From: Caldilineaceae bacterium
GTDB lineage: Bacteria > Chloroflexota > Anaerolineae > Caldilineales > Caldilineaceae
Direction of reading: 5' to 3'
Assembly: GCA_022842065.1 (NCBI GenBank)
Contig: JALHQH010000006.1
Span: 1-54,335 of the forward strand
Length of the DNA stretch: 54,335 nt
Shown here: positions 6,862 through 14,859 of the stretch, one piece after another
Position numbering within the stretch: the stretch's first letter is position 1
Layout of the letters: each line of letters starts with the position of its first letter
Notes under the pieces: model-generated
The model's input: only the letters and a program-made list of their open reading frames with translations
The model's database searches: none
What the model was told of the DNA's origin: nothing
Translations under genes and position numbers: made by a program

Positions 6862-8925
6862 ATGCAAGAACTCAACACTGTGATTAAACAAGCCGCGATG
6901 GGTGATACGCAAGCCTTTGCGACCATTGTGCACCGCTTTCAGGATATGGCAGTGGGTTATGCCTATGCGGTGCTCGGTGATTTTCACCTGGCCGAAGATG
7001 CGGCACAAGAAGCTTTCGTGCAGATTCACCGCGATCTAATTCAGCTACGCGAACCCACTGCCTTTCCCAGTTGGTTTCGTACGGTGATCTACAAACAATG
7101 CGACCGGCTGCGACGGCGCAAGCAGTTGCCAATAGTGACACTGGACGACGCGGCCCTGTTGCTTGCCGATCCCAGCTCACTTGCCGAGCTGATTGAACAA
7201 AACGAGTTGCGCCAAGCGGTGCAGGTAGCGCTGCTGACCTTGCCCGAAGCGCAACGCTGCGTGGTCACCCTCTTCTACCTGGGTGATTATTCACAGCAAG
7301 AGATCGCGACGTTTCTCAACGTTCCGGTCACCACGGTTAAAAAACGGCTACATGACGCCAAGACCCGGCTAAAAGAGAGGATGACCACTATGGCACAAGA
7401 CTATTTACAGGAACAACGGCCCTCAAAGGATGCGCACTTTCAAGAAAAGGTGCTTGACATCATTGCGCCTGATCGCGCCAAAGATGGCGAAGCGATCTAC
7501 GCCTTGTTGGAAATGGAACAACGCCCCGACACCTTTCAATGGCGCGCCGGCCGCCTGGCACACAGCCACGTTGACTGGGCAACCTCACGGATTGGCGCAC
7601 TACGCGGGGGAAAGCAAGGGGACGATGGCGCAACAGGGCAGATTGTCACCGCAATGCAGGTCTATGATATCACCATGCGGATTGGCGCAGCACGGGTACG
7701 GACGGCTGGCTTTAATTGCGAGGTGACCCATCCCGCCTATGCCGAACAGCGCACAGCGCTCATTACCCGCACCGTGAGATCGTCGCTGGCGGCCATGCGC
7801 AGCCAGGGCTACGACCTGGCGGTCTCGTTTGACGATGAAGCCTTTTGGCTGCAACAGGGGTTTGTCCTTGGCTGGCGCGCCCTGCAATGGCAGGTGGCTG
7901 TGGCAGAGCTACCCTCTGTGACGACACCACTAACGTTACACCGCTTTGAACCAAATCACCGTGCCGATCTGGCCGCGATCTACAATCAAACTCATCAGTA
8001 CTTGACCGGTACGGCCGAACGCCCAACCTATCTGCGCAACAAACATCCGGGCATGTTTATGGGCTGGTATTGGACCGACGCGCAAGGCAAGCCGGCCGGC
8101 TATGTCAGCGGCGGTGGCGACCGCTACTTCACACTTGCGCCAACATTACAGGCAGAGCTGGATCGTGGGCTGATCAGCGAAGCGCTACGTCACCAATTTG
8201 CCCAAGGGCCACGTTGGGAGAATCCGCCATTGAGCACCACCGCAGTTTGCACTGTCCAACACCTGGGTAGGGGGTGGTTGATCGAGGATGGCGAACGTAA
8301 ATGTTTTATCCACAAGGAAGCGGGCCAACGCCAGGGCCAGCTCCAAGGCGTAGTCTTTGATCGACCACTCTTCTGGGTCGATGAAGTGGCCGGTGATCCC
8401 CTGCTCTGTCTGCAAGCATTGGCCCAGTTGACCTGCCAGTGGCAATGCACGGAGCTCTTCTTTGACCGGCTGCACTATAAGAGTGGCGTCGGTCAACGGT
8501 TGCGCCAACTGATCTCGTGCCGCATCCACACGGGAACCTATAGCCGGTCGGCGCGGTCGTATGTGCTGCGCATCATCAACCTTGCCGCGCTCTTTACAAA
8601 GTTGGCACCAGCGTTGGCGCAGCGGCTACAACAGTCACCTTATGCATCGTGGCAGGGCAACCTGCTGATCACCCTTGAAGAAAGTGATGGCAACCATGTA
8701 GCCGTAATGTTGGCGATTGATCACAGCCAAGTGACGGTGGTGCCCGCTACCGAAAGCGCACACGTCATCCGCGGCGGCCAAGCGTTGGCCCAATTAGTCG
8801 TCGGGAGCGAGTCGCCGGACGAAGTCGTGGCAATGGGAGGAATCGCGGTTAGTGGCGACGCGACACAGCTCTTGCCGGTGCTCTTTCCTGCCCAATATCC
8901 GCAGATGGAGAATCAGGCATTATAA
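6862..8925 (+). CDS. ECF sigma factor fused to an Eis-like GNAT acetyltransferase
   Basis: 687 residues. Residues about 10-75 are sigma-70 region 2 (AFATIVHRFQDMAVGYAYAV, LAEDAAQEAFVQ, WFRTVIYKQCDRLRRR). Residues about 115-170 are region 4 with its helix-turn-helix (LPEAQRCVVTLFYLGDYSQQ, then VPVTTVKKRLHDAKTRL). A GNAT fold follows (about 250-360: VYDITMRIGAARVRTAGF, EVTHPAYAEQRTALITRTV), as in Eis-type enzymes where this is the acetyl-CoA strand and loop. The last ~110 residues look like an SCP2-type domain, also found in Eis. The whole is one uninterrupted frame. Upstream ribosome site is weak. Role is probably sensing and acetylation coupled to promoter choice, which is inference. Confidence 0.82.
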   Translation: MQELNTVIKQAAMGDTQAFATIVHRFQDMAVGYAYAVLGDFHLAEDAAQEAFVQIHRDLIQLREPTAFPSWFRTVIYKQCDRLRRRKQLPIVTLDDAALLLADPSSLAELIEQNELRQAVQVALLTLPEAQRCVVTLFYLGDYSQQEIATFLNVPVTTVKKRLHDAKTRLKERMTTMAQDYLQEQRPSKDAHFQEKVLDIIAPDRAKDGEAIYALLEMEQRPDTFQWRAGRLAHSHVDWATSRIGALRGGKQGDDGATGQIVTAMQVYDITMRIGAARVRTAGFNCEVTHPAYAEQRTALITRTVRSSLAAMRSQGYDLAVSFDDEAFWLQQGFVLGWRALQWQVAVAELPSVTTPLTLHRFEPNHRADLAAIYNQTHQYLTGTAERPTYLRNKHPGMFMGWYWTDAQGKPAGYVSGGGDRYFTLAPTLQAELDRGLISEALRHQFAQGPRWENPPLSTTAVCTVQHLGRGWLIEDGERKCFIHKEAGQRQGQLQGVVFDRPLFWVDEVAGDPLLCLQALAQLTCQWQCTELFFDRLHYKSGVGQRLRQLISCRIHTGTYSRSARSYVLRIINLAALFTKLAPALAQRLQQSPYASWQGNLLITLEESDGNHVAVMLAIDHSQVTVVPATESAHVIRGGQALAQLVVGSESPDEVVAMGGIAVSGDATQLLPVLFPAQYPQMENQAL

Positions 8926-9042
8926 ATTGTTTAGGTTGCAGATTCGGGCCGATGTGCGCTATGATCAGCAGCCCACGACTTTACCAAAAAGTGTTGCAGG
9001 CGTTACCCAGTTGTCATGTTATGAGGCCATTGATCCAGACGA

Positions 9043-9612
9043 ATGCAGCTACTTGACCTCCTCTCCCACTTTACAGTTCGTGCCACCTTTGGTGAAGCGC
9101 TGTGGGCCACACGGCTCACCTTAACCGCCTACTATGCCTTTGCCGTCGTCGCGCTCTTCCCTTTACGTCACCGCCCCGCACCAACCATGGCCCGTTTCTA
9201 TGGTGGGCTTGCGCTGTTTTTGCTGAGCTTAGGTCTCACCCGCCAATTTAGGCTATTAGATCAGTTGACGACGCTAGGGCGCGGCATCGCGATGGTAGAG
9301 GGTTGGTACTGGATGCGCTGGTCGATTCAACAGCAACTGATCCAGGGGGGCATTGCGGGTGGGGTCGTGCTCTTGCTGCTGCTGGCCTGGTTGCAGCGGC
9401 GTCAGTTGCACCGCCACGGGTTGATCCTCCTCGGTGCCAGCTACCTGGTGACCTTCTTGCTCGTACGCACAATCTCTTTGCACCACCTGGATGCGTGGCT
9501 CAACCAGCGCTGGCTGGGGCTACGGTATGCCACGGCACTGGAGTGGGGCGGTTTGCTGCTGATTGGCGTTGGGTTGGGGATTGCGCGATGGACGCGGTCG
9601 GTTTCAAACTGA
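9043..9612 (+). CDS. Integral membrane protein of unknown function
   Basis: 189 residues with about five hydrophobic segments, for example TLTAYYAFAVVALFPL, GGLALFLLSLGL, GIAGGVVLLLLLAWL, GLILLGASYLVTFLLV and WGGLLLIGVGLGIA. Charged loops between them include two Arg-rich stretches. No family motif is recognised. It follows the sigma-factor/acetyltransferase gene on the same strand after 117 bases. The start at 9043 is uncertain because no clear ribosome site is present. Its stop codon lies inside the downstream hairpin. Confidence 0.65.
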   Translation: MQLLDLLSHFTVRATFGEALWATRLTLTAYYAFAVVALFPLRHRPAPTMARFYGGLALFLLSLGLTRQFRLLDQLTTLGRGIAMVEGWYWMRWSIQQQLIQGGIAGGVVLLLLLAWLQRRQLHRHGLILLGASYLVTFLLVRTISLHHLDAWLNQRWLGLRYATALEWGGLLLIGVGLGIARWTRSVSN

Positions 9613-9683
9613 GCCACGAAGATACACGAAGAAAAACAAGCTTGCATCCCTTCGTGTGGCTTCGTGTGTCTTCGTGGCTCAGT
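9608..9683. terminator. Bidirectional terminator-like palindrome built of 10-bp words
   Basis: Arms 9608-9631 and 9660-9683 (24 bp, one mismatch) pair around a 28-base loop. The right side is made of 10-bp iterations CTTCGTGTGG, CTTCGTGTGT, CTTCGTGGCT. The left arm contains the stop codon of the membrane protein, and the right arm sits 6 bases before the convergent amidohydrolase stop. It is one of several such word-built palindromes in the window. Confidence 0.7.
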
Positions 9684-9688
9684 AAAAA

Positions 9689-10489
9689 TTACCAAGGCAA
9701 CAGTTGCGCCAGATTACCGCCCCTGACCTGATCCCGTTCGGCAGCAGAGAGATGCGCCAGATGCGCATCGACAATCGCCGGTGTGCCGCTACCCCAAACC
9801 AAACGATCCGGGCCGAAGGTATCGACCAGCTGGCGAGTGAAATTGCGCGCGCTCAGGTAAAGTGGCGCGTCGGTCGCAAAATGATTGAGTCCGGAGAGCT
9901 TCATGTAGACATTGCTGAACTGGGCCAACGCCAGGATTTCGGCGAACTCGACCGCGGTGCCCATGTGCGGCTCGGCCAGGTGATCGATCACGACAGGGGT
10001 GTTGGGAAAACGCGCAATCAACGGCGCTACCTGTGCGCCAAAGTCGGGGCCAATGTGCAACTCGACCACCAGACCTAACTGGCTGGCCCGTTCCCAGAGC
10101 GCAATCACCCCTGGTTCGGCAAAACTCTCCAGGTAATTCAGCTTGCCCCGGTGGGCATGAAAACGCGTGGCAATGATCTTGGGTTCCCGCGCTACCAATG
10201 CCGTCAACTTATCCGGCGCATCGGCATCATGCGGATAGAAGAGACTGGTACCCAGGAACCGATCCGGCTCGCGTTGTAGGCAATCGAGCACTAACTGATG
10301 GTCATCGCCATAGGGTTCCGGGTGGACCAGAATGGCGCGGTCGATCCCTTCAGTCGCCATATGGGCCAGGTAATCCGCCAGGGGATCGGCGGATAGGTTG
10401 GTTGGATCGGGGGTGTAGACCGCACGGGGATGAAAGGGATAGCGCGCGGTGTCGGCGCTAAAAATATGAACATTCCACTCGATGATCAT
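9689..10489 (-). CDS. Amidohydrolase-2 family TIM-barrel protein with altered metal site
   Basis: 266 residues. Resembles COG3618-type amidohydrolases (lactonase/decarboxylase relatives): GIDRAILVHPEPYGDDHQ, DRFLGTSLFYP, RFHAHRGKLNYL, LVVELHIGPDF and VVIDHLAEPHMG are recognisable strands. The usual N-terminal HxH metal pair is NxH here (WNVHIF), and the final WGSD motif, which normally supplies the catalytic Asp, is WGSGTPA. The enzyme may be metal-poor, use a changed mechanism, or be inactive. It stands alone between two hairpins. Confidence 0.8.
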   Translation of the reverse strand: MIIEWNVHIFSADTARYPFHPRAVYTPDPTNLSADPLADYLAHMATEGIDRAILVHPEPYGDDHQLVLDCLQREPDRFLGTSLFYPHDADAPDKLTALVAREPKIIATRFHAHRGKLNYLESFAEPGVIALWERASQLGLVVELHIGPDFGAQVAPLIARFPNTPVVIDHLAEPHMGTAVEFAEILALAQFSNVYMKLSGLNHFATDAPLYLSARNFTRQLVDTFGPDRLVWGSGTPAIVDAHLAHLSAAERDQVRGGNLAQLLPW

Positions 10490-10577
10490 GCGGTTGACTC
10501 CAGCAATTGTGGATGATTAAGCACAGCCTCGACTTGAAGCTGGGTAACGCCTGGAAACTATTCTATACTTCGCTCTG

Positions 10578-10733
10578 AATGAGAATCGGAGTTTTTCACA
10601 CTGGTGAAAACTCCGGTTCTCATTTCAACCGCAGCATAGGAATTCTGGTTCAACATAAAGCGGATTCAGTGACAGTAGCAGACTAGTCACGGAGTGACGG
10701 CAGATGGTAGCCGAGGGTTTTAACCCTCGGCTA
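10578..10733. terminator. Two successive hairpins between amidohydrolase and duplicated-module gene
   Basis: Bases 10578-10625 fold as AATGAGAATCGGAGTTTTTC paired with its near complement around AC-TG. Bases 10708-10733 are a perfect 26-bp palindrome (TAGCCGAGGGTTT and complement). A smaller GTCAC-GGA-GTGAC stem (10686-10698) lies between. The second palindrome ends 12 bases after the minus-strand gene stop and is probably its terminator. Confidence 0.6.
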
Positions 10734-10745
10734 GCGGACGTCACC

Positions 10746-13223
10746 TTACCACTGCGCATGATGGGACTGCACCGGCACTTGATAAGAGACCGCTAAGTGT
10801 GGGGTCTCTAGCCGGACTTGGCCCGCTACTTTAGAGGTCAAACAACTCTCCAACATGCCACTGACGATCAACGTGCGCTCGGCAGGGTAAGGCGCGCGGC
10901 CGGTGACCAACATCTCTTCGATCTTGCTGACCAGGCAGGCCGAGTAGGTAACATTCGGCCCTGGTGTGAGCAGGAATTGGGTAGAGACCGGCTTGGGATC
11001 GCCCGCCACTTTGGCGGCAAAACAGAAATCGCGAATGGCCCCGTTGAGCATGAGCAGCGTGGCGCGCAGCCCGTCGTTGTATTCAATCAAATAAGCCGCC
11101 GGCTTTTCGACCAGCCGCTGTAATTCACCGCTGCCTAGCAGATCCTGAGTGCGACCATCCTCGGTGCTGAAACCGAGCGGCGAGTCACTGCGCGAGAGCG
11201 CAGCATCCAACAGTTGTTTGGACCACTGCCCCGCTTCCCCTGCCTGCCAGACCGCATCACCTTCGATCAACTGTACCGCACGCACCCCGCTTTCGCCCCC
11301 CTTGCGCCGCTCGACCATACATTGCATTGCTTCCAAGGCGTGATAATCCATTGGGTCCGAGATGCCAACGCCGACCATCAGCGCCTCTTCGATTGCACAG
11401 CCAAGGGGCAATTCAACATCGGGCAGCCGCCAGGTTACCGGCAGCGAGGAACCGGCCAACACGGGGAAACCGAGCCGCCGCCCATCAGCAACCATTTCGT
11501 CTGCCTTCACAAAACTATACGAAAGGTGTTTGTCATTGTAAATCGGCACACTGCGGCCATCCTGTTCAAAAACTTCGACACACTGCTTGAAGAACTCATA
11601 GCGCGGGTAGAGCTTCTGCCCCTTTTCGTTATTCGGATATTCGCCATGTTCAGCCATGATCAACACGCCATCAACCGCCAGTTTGTCACCGCCACAGCGC
11701 AGCGCTTCGGCAATCGTCGGATAGAGGCCAAAGTTGAATTCGCCCGCCCGGTCCAGACTTTGGTCGCCCAGCGGCCGCTGATCGACATAGAGGGCGGCGA
11801 TCTCGATGTTGGGCCGATGCCAGCCGCCGGCCACAGGGTAACCGGTGAGTAGGCGGTCACAGAAGTGTTGGGCATGAGAGCGTAGGCGGTAAATGGTGGC
11901 GATGACGGCGACGCGTAGGGGTTTGGCAAATGGCAACCCCTCCCCGGCCCTCCCCAGGTTGGGGAGGGAGTAATTGCGGGGGGTGGTTAGGTGAAGGGGT
12001 GCCGGCGTTGGCTGGTAGGCGGGGCGCGGATCACGCCAGAAGGTCGATGCGGGATTGGGTTGATAGGCCACGGCTAGGTGGGGTGTCTCGATGCGGATTT
12101 CGCCTTGATGGAGGCTGTCAACGCCCGCTTCGGTTAGGCCGGTGGTGAGCAGCGTGCGTTCTAGGGGATAGGGCTCGCGACCAGTAAGAAACATCTGCTC
12201 GGCGTGGTTGGCCTGCGGGGAGAAGAAGTTAGCCAGCGTGGTATAGGCCGGCGGCATGGGCAGAAACATCTGGGTGGAAAAAGGTTTTTCAACCGCTGCA
12301 ATCTGGGCGGCAAAATTAAAATCGCGCACCAGCCCATTGAGTAGGAGCATGGTACATTTCAGCCCATCATGATGTTCATAGTGGTAAGCGACCGGCTCTT
12401 TGACCAGTTCGCGCAGTTCGTCAAAGGTGGGCAAGTTGTTGTTAAAGCCAGGCCGCGACGGCGTCAGGGTATGACTACGGCTGAGCGCACTTTCAAAGAG
12501 TTCATGCGACCAAAGACCCTCATGGTGGGCCTGCCACACCTGCTCGCCCTTATACGCCTGCAACCATTTGACGCCGGTTTCACCCCCTTTGCGCCGCTCG
12601 ACCATACATTGTAATGTTTCCAAGCCATGAAAGTCATAACTATCGACACCGCCGTAGCAGACACAGAGCGCCTCGGTCACCGTAGCCCCCAGCGGCAGAT
12701 CGACGGCGGGAGTGCGCCAAGTCACCGGCAGCGAGGAACCGGCCATAAGCGCAAAGCCAAGTTCACGCGAAAGGTCGTACATCTCCTTCGCCCAATCCCA
12801 GCGCCACGAAAGATGTTTATCGTTGAAGATCGGCACACTGCGCCCGGCCAGCCGATAGACCGCAACGATCTGCTTGAAGAGTTCATAGCGCGGGTAAAGG
12901 GTTTGGCCCTTGGCATTGGCGCGATACTCGCCATGTTCGCCGATCAGCAGCACGCCGTCAACGGCCAAGCCATTCGTCCCCAACGTGAGCGCATCAGCAA
13001 CCGTTGGGTAGATCTGCATGGTTGGAAAGCGTGTGGCCCGATCCCGGCTCAGATCCCCGTCAGGGGTTTGATCGACATAGAGCGAAACGAGATCCATCGG
13101 CGGGCGGTGGTGCTGGCTATCCCAGCCATAGCCTTCGAGAAAACGATCAATAAAGTGTTGGGCATGGGCATATTTGTGGACAACCGTACAGATGGCGGCG
13201 ATTTTTGGGCGAGTATTGGTCAT
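10746..13223 (-). CDS. Tandemly duplicated two-module protein of unknown function
   Basis: 825 residues consisting of two homologous modules, about 1-395 and 434-825. Both halves carry the same ordered blocks: SLYVDQTPDGD / ALYVDQRPLGD, GVLLIGEHGEY / GVLIMAEHGEY, YPRYELFKQ / YPRYEFFKQ, RSVPIFNDKHLS / RSVPIYNDKHLS, AGSSLPVTWR in both, LQCMVERRKGGE / MQCMVERRKGGE, and ETPHLAVAYQ / ETPHLAVSYQ. No signal peptide or membrane segment is seen and I do not recognise a characterised family. The conserved His-Gly-Glu, Asn-Asp-Lys-His and Arg-Arg-Lys-Gly suggest an enzyme. The linker (about 415-432) is encoded by a GC-rich hairpin repeat at 11930-12000. Confidence 0.8.
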   Translation of the reverse strand: MTNTRPKIAAICTVVHKYAHAQHFIDRFLEGYGWDSQHHRPPMDLVSLYVDQTPDGDLSRDRATRFPTMQIYPTVADALTLGTNGLAVDGVLLIGEHGEYRANAKGQTLYPRYELFKQIVAVYRLAGRSVPIFNDKHLSWRWDWAKEMYDLSRELGFALMAGSSLPVTWRTPAVDLPLGATVTEALCVCYGGVDSYDFHGLETLQCMVERRKGGETGVKWLQAYKGEQVWQAHHEGLWSHELFESALSRSHTLTPSRPGFNNNLPTFDELRELVKEPVAYHYEHHDGLKCTMLLLNGLVRDFNFAAQIAAVEKPFSTQMFLPMPPAYTTLANFFSPQANHAEQMFLTGREPYPLERTLLTTGLTEAGVDSLHQGEIRIETPHLAVAYQPNPASTFWRDPRPAYQPTPAPLHLTTPRNYSLPNLGRAGEGLPFAKPLRVAVIATIYRLRSHAQHFCDRLLTGYPVAGGWHRPNIEIAALYVDQRPLGDQSLDRAGEFNFGLYPTIAEALRCGGDKLAVDGVLIMAEHGEYPNNEKGQKLYPRYEFFKQCVEVFEQDGRSVPIYNDKHLSYSFVKADEMVADGRRLGFPVLAGSSLPVTWRLPDVELPLGCAIEEALMVGVGISDPMDYHALEAMQCMVERRKGGESGVRAVQLIEGDAVWQAGEAGQWSKQLLDAALSRSDSPLGFSTEDGRTQDLLGSGELQRLVEKPAAYLIEYNDGLRATLLMLNGAIRDFCFAAKVAGDPKPVSTQFLLTPGPNVTYSACLVSKIEEMLVTGRAPYPAERTLIVSGMLESCLTSKVAGQVRLETPHLAVSYQVPVQSHHAQW
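11930..12000. repeat. GC-rich hairpin repeat inside the duplicated-module gene
   Basis: CCTCCCC (11949-11955) pairs with GGGGAGG (11961-11967) in a stretch rich in runs of C and G. Translated on the minus strand it gives SLPNLGRAGEGLPF, a composition unlike both modules and like the translation of non-coding intergenic repeats. It marks the joint between modules. Confidence 0.55.
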
Positions 13224-13454
13224 GGGTGAGTATCCGCTTCGTTGCTTTCTAAATTCGGTGTCGCTTGGTTAGGCTGAATCGTTGCCAAAATATTTAAGCA
13301 CAGAAGCCGCGCAGGGACAAACCGGTAAATTTTGGCGATTGGGCGCGTCACCGGGGCAAACACCCTTTTTTATCGTTTGTCGCCAACGCCCAGTTAACCT
13401 ATCATATTGTCATCCCACTATCACGAATTACACGGACGAATAGAAAGGTCAACC

Positions 13455-14468
13455 ATGAATCGCCCACCGGAGAATTTTGTTGCGGTCCAAGAGGAACGCC
13501 TGCTGGCTTTTGCCATTGCCTGCTTTGAAAAGGCGGGGCTGAGTAATGAACATGCCGCGATCATCAGCCGCTTACTGGTCAATTCGGATCTGCGCGGGGT
13601 GCGCAGCCACGGCACGCGCACGGTCAACAATTACACGAGGCTCTTTGCCGAGGGCAAACTAAATGCCCAACCCGATCTACGGGTCGTCCACGAGACGCCC
13701 ACCGCCACGGTGATCGACGGCGACGGCACCCTTGGTTACTGGCCGATGGTCCAGGCAACCGAACAGGCGATTGCCAAGGCCAAACAGGTGGGGATGGGCA
13801 TGGGGCTGGTGCGTTATATTGGCCACTATGGCTCGGCTGGTCACTATGCGCGCATGTGTATGGAGCAGGGATGCATCGGCTTTTCGGTGCAAGGTTATCG
13901 CAACCAAGGCAAACCAGAGACCGATGGTGGTGGCCCCAATCCCGGTGGTCACCTCGGTTACTTTGGCAACCCACCCATCTGTTTTGCCCTGCCCGGCGGT
14001 GAAGAACCGGAGCTGGTACTGGATGCGGCCACCTGTATCCTCGCCGACAACCAACGCGGCGCCGAGTTTGAAGCGCTCTTCTCGATGATCCCCGCGGCGT
14101 TCTTTAAGAGTGTCGGCTATGGCGCCGTCGCCACATTGATGGGCGGTGGGCTGACCGGCTTCACCCTTGACGATGCGCCGTGGGCCCGCTGGAGTGGGGC
14201 ACGCATGGGCGGCATGGTCCTAGCCATCGATGTGGGCAGCGTCGTCCCGCTGGAAGTTTTTCAGGCCGAGAGTGATCGACTAGCGCGGGATATCCAAAGT
14301 TACTACCGCCCCATGCCCGGCTATGATCGCTCGCTCTTGCCCGGTGCCGTCGAAGGCGAAATCATGGCCAAACATCGCACCAACGGCATCCGCTACGGCG
14401 AGATGGAACAGGAAAACGCCCGCGCTGCCAGCGAACGGCTGGGCGTGCCGCTGCCGTGGGATGAGTAG
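13455..14468 (+). CDS. Malate/L-lactate dehydrogenase family oxidoreductase (Ldh_2)
   Basis: 337 residues. The Ldh_2/YlbC fold is shown by GVRSHGTRTVNNY, where the SHG histidine is the catalytic-type residue, VIDGDGTLGYWP, GLVRYIGHYGSAGHYA (the conserved N/H-x-x-H-x-G-xx-G-xY element), FGNPPICFALPG and LDAATCILADNQRG. Members reduce or oxidise 2-ketoacids or ureidoglycolate with NAD(P). The ATG at 13455 has GAAAGG about ten bases upstream and is preferred over 13407. The small gene at 14495 follows on the same strand. Confidence 0.85.
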   Translation: MNRPPENFVAVQEERLLAFAIACFEKAGLSNEHAAIISRLLVNSDLRGVRSHGTRTVNNYTRLFAEGKLNAQPDLRVVHETPTATVIDGDGTLGYWPMVQATEQAIAKAKQVGMGMGLVRYIGHYGSAGHYARMCMEQGCIGFSVQGYRNQGKPETDGGGPNPGGHLGYFGNPPICFALPGGEEPELVLDAATCILADNQRGAEFEALFSMIPAAFFKSVGYGAVATLMGGGLTGFTLDDAPWARWSGARMGGMVLAIDVGSVVPLEVFQAESDRLARDIQSYYRPMPGYDRSLLPGAVEGEIMAKHRTNGIRYGEMEQENARAASERLGVPLPWDE

Positions 14469-14494
14469 GATAGGAAGGATGGGAAGGAGCAGTT

Positions 14495-14704
14495 ATGTTG
14501 AAACGAGAGCCAATCACAATGCCCCCTGGCGGGCAAGCATTGATCACACAGTTGCAACACATCAAAACGCTGCTAACCGCCAAACGCATTCGTGATGAAA
14601 TGCAGCGTGATCCAAGCAAGACGATCAGCCATGAAGAGTTAATGGCAAGGTTGATCGCGGCGGATAAGGCCGTCGAGAATGAATCACCTGGCGCGGTTGC
14701 ATAG
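14495..14704 (+). CDS. Small hypothetical protein, antitoxin-like composition
   Basis: 69 residues, with a clear AAGGAGCAGTT ribosome site before the ATG. The C-terminal half (RIRDEMQRDPSKTISHEELMARL) resembles the helical segment of Phd/ParD-like antitoxins, but no toxin gene is adjacent and no DNA-binding motif is plain. It follows the dehydrogenase by 26 bases and may share its transcript. Confidence 0.6.
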   Translation: MLKREPITMPPGGQALITQLQHIKTLLTAKRIRDEMQRDPSKTISHEELMARLIAADKAVENESPGAVA

Positions 14705-14756
14705 CCGGCAGCTGATGGGCTGATGAGCGTTGGGGCTTAAGCAAAAGCTTGAGCCA

Positions 14757-14789
14757 AGGTGACCGGCACCTGCGAGGTGCCGGTCACCT
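14757..14789. terminator. 14-bp-arm hairpin between convergent genes
   Basis: AGGTGACCGGCACC (14757-14770) and its perfect complement (14776-14789) around TGCGA. It lies between the small plus-strand gene and the convergent dockerin gene. No U tract follows. Confidence 0.55.
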
Positions 14790-14859
14790 GAAACCGACAG
14801 CACATTGCTTCAAGCGGGCGCGATTTTCTAGCCGTGCCACCCGTTTAGCCTGCGGCAAT

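Noticed and set aside
11214..11852. 212-codon plus-strand frame within the duplicated-module gene
   Set aside because: Antisense to conserved blocks that occur twice in the real protein; no start signal.
14495..14704. Toxin-antitoxin pair with a neighbouring toxin
   Set aside because: No toxin-like gene is next to the small protein; only its helical composition recalls antitoxins.
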